Assembly: GCA_964036155.1 (NCBI GenBank)
Contig: OZ038423.1
Location: forward strand, 66,541,249-66,605,248
DNA: 64,000 nucleotides
Direction: 5' to 3'
Source: Diploscapter coronatus
Lineage: Eukaryota; Nematoda; Chromadorea; Rhabditida; Rhabditidae
Within the stretch, counting starts at the first letter, position 1. Each line of letters starts with the position of its first letter. The notes below the pieces were generated by a model, which saw nothing but the letters and a program-made list of their open reading frames with translations, was not told where the DNA came from and did not search any database. Below are positions 26,136 through 37,462 of the stretch, piece after piece. The position numbers and the translations under genes were made by a program.

Positions 26136-27087
26136 ATGCCCATTCTAAAATAACATTGTTTTCTAAGCAAATTATGCGATGATGCAAATAAAGTGATCAG
26201 AAATGACAAGGAATATGTATTTTGTGAAAGATAAATTTTAAATTTACTGTCAAAACCTGTGTGATACTTGGAAACTACAAAAAGAAAAGGAGCACCGAAT
26301 AATCTAGCTCTGTATATGAAAAATGTAACTTGGTGTATTCTTGTGGATTTGTTGTTTTGCAATTTTTAGATTCTCCTGATTAGATAAATGCATCTATCAG
26401 CACATCATGTAGCTTTTTAGTATTTTTCCTATTCATCGATAGTTGCTCATTAGGCTCTAGCCACTGGACTTGTCTGAGAATTGCTAATCGTATCAAAGAT
26501 TATTTTACCTAAAAATAGTTTATCACATCTCCAATTTACAAAGAGTTTTTGTCATCTTTGTCATCATTTTGGCAGTTCTGAATTACTAGACAGCAATTTC
26601 CCTTATTTTGGGAAAGGGATTGAAACAAAATCAGGATAAGAAATTTTTGAAAATAGAAATCGAATTTTGGCAATGAAATCGAGATCAAAACCAAAATCGA
26701 ATTTAAGCATATCAAAATGGTCTCGCCCTTATTTCCAACATTACGAAATCTAATGGTCTTCTGCGTCTCTTTCTATACACATTTCTCTCCACCATGCACT
26801 CTCCCTGTTTACGCACTCTGCTAATCTGCGAATACGCTATTGAAATCGTTCCCTTTCAAATTTTACGAAACTTAATTTGCCTAATTCTAAATTCTATTTT
26901 TTCCTTTCATAATTTTGGATTCATCAACGATGAAAATGATTTGCAGAACCGAACATTTGCACTATCTCCTTTACTCCTTTCTTTTATTTTAAATTCATTA
27001 AGTACTTGGTTTTGTCCAATTGACTAATTCCATTACTTTTTGCAGGAAATTTTCGATATTATAAATTTGATATCTAAACTATTCAGA
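26136..27087. other. Intergenic, GST B to C; duplicated with 28092-28993
   Basis: Several blocks reappear about 1.9 kb later between C and D: the AATAAA context, the block ggacttgtctgagaattgct (near 26467 and 28428), and tggtcttctgcgtctctttc (near 26752 and 28616). Two TTTGTCAT motifs (26548-26555, 26557-26564) match the published SKN-1 consensus WWTRTCAT. Confidence 0.6.
26187..26192 (+). terminator. Poly(A) signal of GST B
   Basis: AATAAA in the context gatgcaaataaagtgatc, which is repeated after GST C at 28139. Confidence 0.6.
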
Positions 27088-28091
27088 ATGGTTTATAAGT
27101 TGACTTACTTCGATTCCTATGGCAGAGCCGAAAATATTCGTATGGTATCAAAAAACTGCTAATAATTTTTATATTTTTCTATTATGCAGATTTTTGCTGC
27201 TGCTGGACAAAATTTCGAAGATGTTCACATCAAGAGAGAAGAATGGCCTGCACTAAAGTCGAGTAAGATTACTCATCTTTCTATGATTTTACAGTGTGCC
27301 ATTGAGAAAGAAAAGGCGCTTTTAGTCTTCTGTTTTTCGTTTTTTTCGTTATTCATCAGATTAGAAAATCTTGAAGAAACAATTTAAGAAATAATAACTC
27401 AATAAAAATATTTCAGAGACTCCATTCGGACAGATCCCAGTCCTCGAAGTCGACGGAAAACCGCTTGCACAAAGCTTCACAATTTCGAGATATCTGGCTC
27501 ATAAATTCAGTTAGATAATCAAAGGTGTTCAAAATACAGCGATTACATTTTCAGACTTGACCGGGAAGGATGCATATGAGGCTGCTGTCTGCGACTCGAT
27601 CGTGGACCAGTACAAAGACTTTATCAGTGAGGTTAGGACATACTGGAGAGTAAGATTTCATCAGACAAGACGAAATTATTAGGTTTGATTTTCAGGTGAT
27701 TAAAGGATTCCAAGAAGGCGATGAGAACAAACTGAAACAGGAAGTTTTCGTTCCGGGCATCAAGAAAAACTTGCCGCTCTTCGTAAATTTTCTAAAGTCC
27801 AATAATTCAGGTATGAGTCATGGTTTTCAACTCATATAAATGTTTCTTCAGGATATCTGGTCGGTGACGGGTTGACTTGGGCAGATGTTGTCATCGCTTA
27901 TGGAATGGATGAACTGGATAATATTGTATGAAAATCGAATATATCGCCTTTTATTAATACCTTCAATGAATTAAATTCAGGACTCTGAGCAATTAAACTA
28001 TTTCCCCGAGCTCAGAGCTCACTACCAAAAAGTCCATTCTCTTCCCAGGCTCAAGGAATACCTCGAAAAGAGACCGAAACGCCCATTCTAG
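27088..28091 (+). CDS. Glutathione S-transferase, sigma class (copy C)
   Basis: Exons: 27088-27144, 27190-27262, 27417-27509, 27555-27649, 27696-27810, 27852-27925, 27981-28091; 205 residues. The start lacks one residue found in the other copies (MVYKLTYFD), so the catalytic tyrosine is Tyr7. [12 protein letters not shown] is present and the C-terminus is the family-typical [21 protein letters not shown] directly precedes the ATG, a likely trans-splice acceptor. Exons 2-4 with their introns are almost identical to copy D, and exon 6 with flanking intron to copy B. Confidence 0.92.
27241..27613 (+). repeat. Near-identical tract shared with 29150-29523
   Basis: This stretch covers the end of exon 2, intron 2, exon 3, intron 3 and most of exon 4 of GST C. 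By eye it differs from GST D at only a handful of positions, introns included, while the flanking exons are clearly diverged. The partner tract lies in GST D. Confidence 0.85.
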
Positions 28092-28138
28092 AATCTTTGT
28101 AATGCCTAAGTTTATCAGACAAAGTATTTGGTGATGCA

Positions 28139-28144
28139 AATAAA
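28139..28144 (+). terminator. Poly(A) signal of GST C
   Basis: AATAAA 48 bases after the stop codon, same context as after GST B. Confidence 0.6.
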
Positions 28145-28604
28145 GTGATCAGAAAATGACAGGAATAATTTTGTATCTTGTGGCAAATGAGTTTTGAAAT
28201 TTTCTGCCAGAACGTGTGTGTTAACTGGAGGCTACATAGCACGATAACAGCTAAGCCGCACGAAATAGTATTTGTTGGCTATGATTATTGGTGTAATTTT
28301 TTTTTCCTAGATATAACTTCAGGAATTGGCTGTCTTGCAATGTCCAAGTTTCCCAGATTAGATAACATAATTCTGGCCACATCATTTTCCTTGCTTACCA
28401 ATAGTTGCTCACTACGCTCTAGCTATTGGACTTGTCTGAGAATTGCTAATCGTGTCATAGATGATTTTGCCTCAAGATAGTTTAGCTCAACAAGTTGTTG
28501 GGAAAGGGGATTCTTTTATCATCATTTCTTCTTCAAAACTCGCTATTGTCATCATTTGGCAGTGCCACAATCCCAGACAACACACTTCGCTTACCTTTGG
28601 ACGC

Positions 28605-28610
28605 TATAAA
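28605..28610 (+). promoter_or_regulatory. TATA box upstream of GST D
   Basis: TATAAA in gctataaaatcgagtgg, directly before the CT-rich block shared with the GST C upstream region. The ATG is about 390 bases away, so a long leader or trans-splicing near 28974 (ctttcag) is implied. Confidence 0.4.
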
Positions 28611-28993
28611 ATCGAGTGGTCTTCTGCGTCTCTTTCCACTCTTTCACCCTCATTTCTTTCCCTCACGCACTCTTCGTGTTTACCTTCGACTCTGCAGACC
28701 TCTGCTCAAAATGCCGCTGCTCTCACAAACAATATGGAACTTCTATTCTTTTCTCATTTCTTTTGAATTTTGCGAAGTTTTCAAAATGTTTTCTGCCAAA
28801 TAAACTTTCTTCTTCTTCTACATTTCGCAACTCATTCATGAAAAATACTTGGCTGAATAATTTCTTTGCAATTTGCCTTCCATTTCTCTTCTATTTGCAA
28901 TTCATTACGTGTTCGGTCTTTGTGCAATTCGATGATTTTCTACAGAAAATTTTCATCAATTGCAACTTTCAGATACCTAAACACTTTCTCAAG

Positions 28994-30002
28994 ATGGTTC
29001 ACTATAAACTCACTTACTTTGATCTCTACGGAAGAGCCGAGCATATTCGTCAGGTCAGATTAATTGAAACCGGAAAATGTTCAGGTTATTCTTTTTAGAT
29101 CTTTGTTGTCGCTGGACAAAACTTCGAGGATGTGCGAATTGCCCGAGAAGAATGGCCTGCACTAAAGTCGAGTAAGATTACTCATCTTTCTATGATTTTA
29201 CAGCGTGCCATTGAGAAAGAAAGGGCGCTTTTAGTCTTCTGTTTTTCGTTTTTTTCGTTATTCATCAGATTAGAAAATCTTGAAGAAACAATTTAAGAAA
29301 TAATAACTCAATAAAAATATTTCAGAGACTCCATTCGGACAGATCCCAGTCCTCGAAGTCGACGGAAAACCGCTTGCACAAAGCTTCACAATTTCGAGAT
29401 ATCTGGCTCATAAATTCAGTTAGATAATCAAAGGTGTTCAAAATACAGCGATTACATTTTCAGACTTGACCGGCAAGGATGAATATGAGGCTGCTGTCTG
29501 CGACTCGATCGTGGACCAGTACAATGATTTCATTAACGAGATCATGCCCTATAAAAGAGTAAGACGATTTTAGTAAGAAAGTGAAATTTAGAATGTGATT
29601 TCCAGGTCGCACTGGGATTCCTCGAAGGTGACAAGGACAAACTGCGCCAGGATGTTTACATTCCCGCGATCAAAAAACATTTCACTTTTTTCGTCAGCTT
29701 CCTGAAGAACAACAAATCTGGTAAACAGATATTTCGAAACACCAAACTAGTCGCTTTAATCATATTGCAGGCTTCTTCGTCGGAGACCGTCTGACTTGGG
29801 TGGATATCACTCTAGCTCATGCATTCTCCACCATGGACAAGACCGTAAGATAGTTTTCTTCGGAGGGAGAAATTTAAAATTTCAATTTTAGGATTCTGAG
29901 CTAATCAAAGACTATCCAGAGCTCTCTGACCACTACAGGAAAATTCATTCGCTCCCCAAAATCAAGGAGTACCTCGAAAAGAGACCCGAAAGACCCTTCT
30001 AA
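28994..30002 (+). CDS. Glutathione S-transferase, sigma class (copy D)
   Basis: Exons: 28994-29053, 29099-29171, 29326-29418, 29464-29558, 29606-29720, 29771-29844, 29892-30002; 206 residues. Catalytic Tyr8 in [32 protein letters not shown] loop, and intact C-terminus [13 protein letters not shown] ([13 protein letters not shown]). All splice sites are canonical. This is the last copy of the array; its 3' end faces the LDLa gene only 212 bases away. Confidence 0.93.
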
Positions 30003-30075
30003 AAATTATGCTAAATTGATAACCCCGTCAAATTTTGTATTTTAATTGTCTATTTTATGCGCCTGGTGTTTAGTA

Positions 30076-30090
30076 AATAAACGATTTATT
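30076..30090. terminator. Bidirectional poly(A) signal between convergent genes
   Basis: AATAAA (30076-30081) on the plus strand and TTTATT (30085-30090), which is AATAAA on the minus strand, lie three bases apart. The first serves GST D (stop at 30002), the second the LDLa gene (stop at 30215). Confidence 0.65.
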
Positions 30091-30214
30091 TTTAAAAAAT
30101 CAACTAAACTCAACAACAATCTGAGCATCACTTATCGACCATTTTAACCGCATTTAATATCACAAAGAAATCAGATCTGGCAAAGAGAAACAAGAAAATT
30201 TGAAAGAAAAACAT

Positions 30215-31610
30215 CTAGAAAACTAAAGCAGCTAAAACAATGACGCTGTTCAGGAGCAGGGCCAAGGCGTCGAAGCACCCAGTCGATGCTTTGTCAGCGG
30301 GTTCGAGGCAATTTTTCTAAATTAGTTTTGTGAAATGTTAAGAAAATTCTCAGGATTTTAGCTCTGAAAAATTGAGTTTGAAATCGGAAATCATGATTGC
30401 TAGGCTAGCAGTAAACAAATTGTGTTTGCACTTCTTTGTTCTGAATTACAGGACATGCAAAGTTCCTGATCTGTGCTATTGGGAATTAAATTGATCAAAA
30501 CTGAAATTTCCCTGTGCACGGAATTCGGAATCTCATAATTCAGAAAACAAGAACCTAATTTAGGATTTTTAAAATAAAAATTCGAAAAATTTCAAAGTTG
30601 TAAATGTTTTTACCTCATCGTAACCACTCGAGCAGTCCCACGTTCCATCGCAGACATATCCAGACGGGATGCATTTCTTTTCGTCACTGCATTTGAACTC
30701 GTCGAGCTGGCACTTCAATTCTTCATCCTGAGGCTGTTCGTCGATCATCAAATTTGTCGGCCTGAATTTTGATTTTTCCGATTTATTCCGAAAAATGTGA
30801 TGAACAAGAGTTTTAAACCAAGGTCATGGACCGATAAGAACGAAATTCGGGAACAACAACAAGTTGGTTCAAACAATACTGGCATGTCGAATTTAAAGAT
30901 AACATTAGCGAAAAGAACCTTTAGCCTTAGTGTAAAACCATTCTAGGCTCCAAAGCCTCTCTCGTTACGATGTGTTTGAAGTCTTACTGAGTCGATATCT
31001 CCTCACGGATGAAGGTCTTGACGACTCGAGGGCAATACATCTCGTCGTCGCTCATCTTACAGTCGATCTCCCCGTCGCACTTGAACTTCCCCGCTATGCA
31101 CTCGCCCGTCGAGCAAATCATCGTTCCGAGTGGACAATCGAAATTGTATCTGCACCCGAGCTCGTCCTAGATTTAAGCAAGACATTTCGTTGGATTCTTT
31201 AGAGTAGATCCGAAATCGTCTTTTGCATAAAGAAGGAAATGAGAATAGAAAATGCAACGATTCGAAATGGCATTCATTGAGAATTAGCCTCCTTTAAAAA
31301 TAACAAAATGAGCCAATATCGATTAAAGGTGAGGATGGAATCCTTAAAAATTGAGTTTTATCTGATTTACTTCATCATTGTCGCAGTCCGGGACATTGTC
31401 GCAGGCCCAACTAATCGGAATGCACCGAAACTCGCCTTGCTTGCAGTCGAAGTGAATCGTCGAGTTGCACGAGATCGAATAGGCAGAGGCAGAAAGTGTG
31501 GAAGTCTGTAAAGCAGCCATCTTTCGAAATTTCCAGATACGTCAACAAACCTGGTCAGAAATCCATGAGATCACAATGAGACAGAAGAGCCAAATCAACT
31601 GAGACGACAT
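30215..31610 (-). CDS. Three-repeat LDL-receptor class A protein, probable GPI anchor
   Basis: Predicted 207 residues. Exons on the minus strand: 31610-31551, 31505-31371, 31166-30988, 30761-30614, 30316-30215, all in phase. Signal peptide MSSQLIWLFCLIVISWISDQ is exactly exon 1. Three LDLa-type modules follow: FDCKQGEFRCIPISWACD, then CSTGECIAGKFKCDGEIDC, then FKCSDEKKCIPSGYVCD, each ending in an acidic Asp/Glu segment that would bind calcium. The protein ends with small residues and a hydrophobic tail (LALLLNSVIVLAALVF) with no basic residues after it, which fits a GPI-anchor signal. It is likely a cell-surface protein; ligand unknown. Modules start at exon borders, the usual pattern for LDLa shuffling. 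Confidence 0.85.
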
Positions 31611-32194
31611 TTTAAAGAAGCTAAAAATTAGGATCGAAATTTGCGCATTAGATAAGTTTGTATTATATCAACAAAAGTATTTTTTTATCTATTTGAAAAT
31701 AAGGAAATTCTAAAGTTGGGAAGAAATGAAGCGAAATTGATAAGGACGCCAGGAATTCTTGAGCCGGAGATCTTTGAGGAAATGTTCAGATGAAACGATT
31801 CATCCAGGCAGTGATATTTTTATCGATCGCATCGCCGAAGAATGAAACGAAACAACAAGCCTGCCTCATTTCGGATAAATGGATACCCTGAAAGACAGAA
31901 AAATATTAGCAAAACATTTTATCATCTCTCGATTCACCCAAAGATAAGTTTCCAAATCATTTTCGCCGAGAAAACAATCGGGATAAAGCACGAAAAATTG
32001 AATACAATCAGTCAGCATGGGGTCAATGATTAGAATTACGAAAATTTCAGTAGTTTTCCCCATTTAAAAGTTGTTTATTTTTTATTAAAGTATCAACAAA
32101 ATTTCGCATACACAATACTATGAACTTCAAAAATAACATAAATAACCAATGAAATGGACGTTAGGAAGATAATGCTGCATGAAAAATGAATGCA
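31611..32194. other. Intergenic
   Basis: Upstream region of the LDLa gene, bounded by the foldback elements. Nothing specific recognised. Confidence 0.4.
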
Positions 32195-34227
32195 CTTAAG
32201 AGTGAATGTCAGCAAAAACCAAAGTCTTAGCAAAGGGGGTGTTTCCAGGGGTCCTCAGATCTGGCTGATTTGCACATCATTTGTTCAGTTTTTCACGCTG
32301 ATCATCATGGTGTAGTTTGTTTTTTCATAAAAATGATCGTATGCAGGATTACGGTAGCTTAAAGTTTTGACAGACCTGACCTCAGGAAAAAATTCATAGC
32401 TTTCTTATTTGTGGACTAAATCGAAGGGGGTTTTCAGTATTGGATAGCCCACGAAAAACTCTACAAATAATGTAACTACGACCACTTGTTATCATCAATA
32501 ACTTCCCGCCAAAAAAGTAATTTCCGAAAAAGTGACCCTAGCTGACTGCAGTTTTTCAATTTTTTACCCAGATTAGAGTCCGATACCCCGGCTGGAAACA
32601 GGTTTATTTTGTAGAGAATTCAATTCTGCATCTGAATATGTAAAAATTTTCAGAAAATCGAATGGTCGAAACCACGAAAAATGCGTCCGAACGCGTAAAA
32701 CCAGGGTGATTATTGCATAGTTTCAACTTTGACTCCCCATAACTTTCTTATTTCCCAGCCAAATTGAATGATTATATTTTTATTTTGTAGATCTTGAATA
32801 GGAGAATAAAGTAAAAATAAAAATAAACATTTTAGAAATTAATTTTGGCAGGAAAAATTAGCCTAAATTACCCCATGTACCCGTACTGTGTTTACAATGG
32901 TAATGTGAGTTAACATCGGAATTTTTCATAGAATCATGTAGAGCTGTTCAAGTTGATCAACTTTTGTTCCAGGACTTCTTCTAGAATGTGCACACACAGG
33001 GAGATATGAATTTTTGAAAATAATGTATAAAAAGGCATAATGCTGAGTTTGGCCATCGTACTTCAAAAAATTCTGGAACTCATACGAATGTGAATCCGAG
33101 ATCAGTCCTGAAACGAATGTTGTTCACCATGTCAATCTACACAACATACTGGAGTTACAAATTTTTCCAACGTCATTTAGCGTAAAGATAGTACGAGCCA
33201 AAAAGTACCCAATTATGACGCGAAAGGTGCGCATTTCTGCAGGAGTTGATATTCAAAAGTTCTTATTTTATTGTCTGATAACCTAGAAACTAAATGCTAT
33301 CGAATAAAAAAATAATCATGAAATTTGGTTCAGAAATAAGAAAGTTATGAGGGATCAAAGTTGACACTATACAATAATCACCCTGGTTTTACGCGTTCGG
33401 ACGCATTTTTCGTGATTTCGACCATTCGATTTTTTGAAAATTTTTACATATTCAGATGCAGAATTGAATTCTCTACAAAATAAGCCTATTTCCAGCTGGG
33501 GTATCGAACTCTAGTTTGGGCAAAAAATCGAAAAACTGCGACAAGATAAAAATTCGAAAATGTTACCTTTTTCGAATTTTTAAATTTTCCCGCCGAATTA
33601 TCAATTTTCAAAAATGGGCATAATTAGATAAAATGAGGTATTTTTCATGGGCTATCTAATGTAAAAAGTTGTATTCGATTTGCTTCACAAATAAGAAAGT
33701 TACGGGGAGTCAAAGTTTGAAATTCTATATAGGAATGCACTGGTTTTACGCATTTTTCATGGTTTCGACCATTCGATTTTCTGAAATTTTTTACAAATTC
33801 TGATGCAGAATTGAATTCTCTACAAAATAAACCTGTTTCCAGCCGGGGTATCGGACTCTAATCTGGGTAAAAAATTGAAAAACTGCAGTCAGCTAGGGTC
33901 ACTTTTTCGGAAATTACTTTTTTGGCGGGAAGTTATTGATGATAACAAGTGGTCGTAGTTACATTATTTGTAGAGTTTTTCGTGGGCTATCCAATACTGA
34001 AAACCCCCTTCGATTTAGTCCACAAATAAGAAAGTTATGAATTTTTTCCCGAGGTCGGATCTGTCAAAACTTTAGGTTACCGTAATCCTGCATACGATCA
34101 TTTTCATGAAAAACGAATAGCACCACGAGAATCAGCGTGAAAAACTGAACAATATATATGTAAATCAGCCAAATCGACAGACCCCTGGAAATATCGACTT
34201 TGGTCCTTACTGACATTTACTCTTAAG
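32195..34227. mobile_element. Foldback element with long terminal inverted repeats (copy A)
   Basis: Both ends start with cttaagagt(g/a)aatgtcag. The left arm (32195 to about 32720) matches the reverse complement of the right arm (about 33740-34227) at roughly 90% by eye, over some 500 bases; shared landmarks include gatcgtatgcaggattacgg and tcttatttgtggactaaatc. A further inverted segment near 33365-33490 repeats the inner part of the arm. No open frame of transposase size exists. The centre (32880-33170) is shared in direct orientation with copy B. Confidence 0.8.
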
Positions 34228-35549
34228 AGTGAATGTCACTAAGGACCAAAGTCGGTGTTTCCAGGGGTCCGTCGATTTGGCTGATTTTCACATATATTGT
34301 TCAGTTTTTCACGCTGATCATCATGGTGTAGTTTGTTTTTTCATAAAAATGATCGTATGCAGGATTACGGTAGCTTAAAGTTTTGACAGACCTGACCTCA
34401 GGAAAAAATTCATAGCTTTCTTATTTGTGGACTAAATCGAACGAGGTTTTCAGCATTGAATAGCCCACGAAAAACTCTACAAATAATGTAACTACGACCA
34501 CTTGCTACGGTTAACAGCTTCCTGCCAAAAAATTAGAATTCGAAAAAGTGACCCTGACCGGTAACGGTTTTTCGATTTTTTTCCCAAACTAGAGCTTCGA
34601 CCCCAAGCTGGAAATTGGCTTATTTTGTAGAGAATTAAATTTTACATCTGAATATGTGAAAATTTTCAAAAAAAGGGTCGTCGAAACCATGAAAAATGCG
34701 TAAAACCAGTGCATTCTTATATAGGATGTCAAAATTTTACTCCCTATAACTTTCTTATTTGTGGACAAAATTGAATAATTCTTTTTTTATTTTGTAGATC
34801 TTGAGTAGGAGAATAAGGTAAAAATAAAAAGAAAATTTTTAGAAATTATTTTTGGCGGGAAAAAGTTACTCGAAGTTACCCTATATACCCGTACTGTGTT
34901 TACAAGTGTGATGTGAGTTAATGTTGAAATTTCTCATGAAATCTTGTAGAGCTCTTCAAGTTGATCAACTTTTGTTCCAGAGCTTATTCTAGAATGTGCA
35001 CACACAGGGAGATATGAATTTTTGAAAATTTGTATTATAAAGGCATTATGCTGAATTTGACCATTATACTTCAAAAAATTCTGGAGCTCATACGAATGTG
35101 AATCCGAGGTCAGTCTTGGAACGAAAGTTGTTCACCATGTCCATCTACACAACATAGTAGAAGGACGAATTTTTCCCAACGTAATTTAGGCGTAAACACA
35201 GTATGGGTATATAGGGTAACTTCGGATAATTTTTTCCCGCCAAAATTAATTTTTAAAAATTTTCTTTTTGTTTTTAATTTATTCTCCTATTCAAAGTATA
35301 CAAAATAAAAAAATAATCATGAAATTTGGTTCAGAAATAAGAAAGTTATGAATTTTTTCCCGAGGTCGGATCTGTCAAAGCTTCAAGCTACCGTAATCCT
35401 GCATACGATCATTTTTATGAAAAACAAACTACACCATGATGATCAGCGTGAAAAACTGGATAAAATATGTGGAAATCAGCCAAATCTGAAGACCGCTGGT
35501 CCGCACCCCTTCCTTGTGACTTGGATTTTTCCTGACATCCACTCTTAAG
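34222..35549. mobile_element. Foldback element (copy B), abutting copy A
   Basis: Shorter relative of copy A: left end cttaagagtgaatgtcacta at 34222, right end gacatccactcttaag at 35549, with inverted arms carrying the same gatcgtatgcagg landmarks. The two copies share the palindromic junction actcttaagagt at 34219-34230. No coding potential seen. Confidence 0.75.
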
Positions 35550-35677
35550 AGAATACATTGTATTGGTTCGTATCCATTTCATTATTGAACAAACAAGACA
35601 AAATTGAGAGAAAAATAAAGATGAGCCAATTTGAGTCAAGTGTCCGATTTTGAGTATGTTTAGATGTCGATGTACAT

Positions 35678-37462
35678 TCAGCAGGTATACGAATCGTAGT
35701 CTTTTTGCTTATAACCAAAATAGGCATAATGTTGAGCAGGGTTGTCACCTGAATGGAAAATTTAATTGAAATGAATATTTGTTGATCATATGAAATAAAG
35801 GCTGAATTAGATAATTTTCATAGTTAAGTGAAAGGATCATACAATCATCATACCATTATCATCGCATTTTGCATCTTCTGGATTTTCGCATTTCTGATTC
35901 TGGTACTGTCCAATAACGGGAATTGCAACATCATACCAAATTGTGTACTGTAAATTAGATCATTTATTTTAAAATTATAAGGTGTGATTCCAACTCCATA
36001 GTGTGCATACGCTCCGGTTTCATTGATATTTGGCGGTTTCGTTCGATCAATCGTTGTTGGCGGATATAACTAAATGTTTTTTTTAATAAAAATGAAGATG
36101 TGACTATGAAATTTCCATTCTTCTATACTTAACCAATAATTTTCTAATGATATAGGCATGGAAAATAACCATAAATGTTTTTACGATGTGAATAATTTCC
36201 TATAAATAACATTACCGCAACGGGATCTTTCAAATAGAGTAAACGGAATGTTTGATAAACCGATTGGGATAATTTTGCTGCGAACATACTGTCACCGATT
36301 CGTGGAGTGCCTGAATTAGTTTAAGAACTGAACATGCAAAATAAAAACATACCATAGGTTTTAACAAAGATCTTATCAATGTCCCACAATTCCAAATTTC
36401 TCATTTCCAACGCGAAAATCTGTGCCAAAGCTCCACCCGCACCATGCCCTGTTTCTATTCGTAATCAATGGAAAAACGAATATTTGAATCAAACCTGTTG
36501 GCTAAAATAATTCCAACAATTCAGAAAAAAAAAGAATTCTTACTTCGATAACGGTATCGCAGTAATGTCCCCACAGCTCATACATGAAATCCTTTAATCC
36601 TGAATTTAGAAATATTCTAATTAATAGCCCGAATACTCTATACCGGCTGCCATTAGACGATTGAATCCTTCTAAATAATCTCTCCCAATCATACCTATTT
36701 TTTTCGGACTATTCCATTCAACCAAAGGCTAAAAATTTCTATTTTTAGAAAAAACGAAATCATGTTGTAACTTTTCCGATAAAAAATGATAATGTCACTT
36801 AAAAATTGGTTTTGATGGGTATATAATAAATTTTGCAGTAACACTGAAAACTCCTGACCATATTTGCAACGTCTGTCGTGAATTTATCGGTGAAAGCCTT
36901 GATATCATGTGAATGTCGAAATATGATTCCATGATTTGGTATATTATTTGGATCATTCGTTTCAAATCTCGTTATCTGCAACTTCTAAGTATTATCGTAT
37001 TTTCATATCAAATCAATTCTTATGCATTAAAATACTCACGACAACCTGGCAGTCACCGTTGAAGATCAAATCCTTGCAATCGGCATTGAAGCTAAATTTG
37101 AAAATTTAAACTAAACACTCATAAATACCATACGTTTGAATAAATTTATGACCTATCCCTATTTTATCCAGACACTTCTGTGGTGTGGAGGATAGAGCTG
37201 CCAACATAAGATCATAGAACTAGACAGAAGATTTAGTTATTTCATATGTATTTGTAATCGTGTTTAGTCATAAATTTGAATTCTAAACTCAGCCAACATG
37301 CATACCTAATACTATCCTGCAAATCTTTGAATCATCATTAAATCTTACACGAATATACATTTTCTCCCATTTATCATAGTCGTTTAATGGGACTTGCTCA
37401 GTTGTCGAACTAATAAACGAGGAAAGAAGTAAAGTCAGAAGGAGTTTAGATAGATCACTCAT
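35678..37462 (-). CDS. Class 3 lipase-like protein, nucleophile serine replaced by glycine
   Basis: Predicted 317 residues with signal peptide (MSDLSKLLLTLLLSSFISS). Minus-strand exons: 37462-37349, 37219-37134, 37091-37040, 36975-36859, 36728-36644, 36599-36544, 36501-36495 (7 bases), 36454-36353, 36310-36216, 36069-35995, 35947-35854, 35748-35678; all phases agree. Lipase_3 landmarks: LAALSSTPQKCLDK near the start, IIFRHS, the elbow region TGHGAGGALAQIFALEM, TYGTPRIGD, acid Asp235 in YLKDPVA, His261 in AYAHYG, and a Cys-rich end. The family elbow is GHSLGG; here residue 177 is Gly (codon 36441-36443), so no catalytic serine exists. It is likely a secreted non-catalytic lipase homologue. TGATAA-type GATA sites lie upstream (37617), common in intestinal worm genes. 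Confidence 0.82.

Larger units (their letters stand above)
28092..28993. other. Intergenic, GST C to D
   Basis: Duplicate of the B-C intergenic region, more diverged. Contains TATAAA at 28605, CT-rich sequence downstream of it, and WWTRTCAT matches at 28515-28522 and 28545-28552. Confidence 0.55.

Noticed and set aside
37141..37153. Donor GTCATA for lipase exon 2
   Set aside because: It leaves phase 1, which puts a stop in exon 3; the donor GTATGG at 37132-37133 gives phase 2 and an open frame with family-like sequence.
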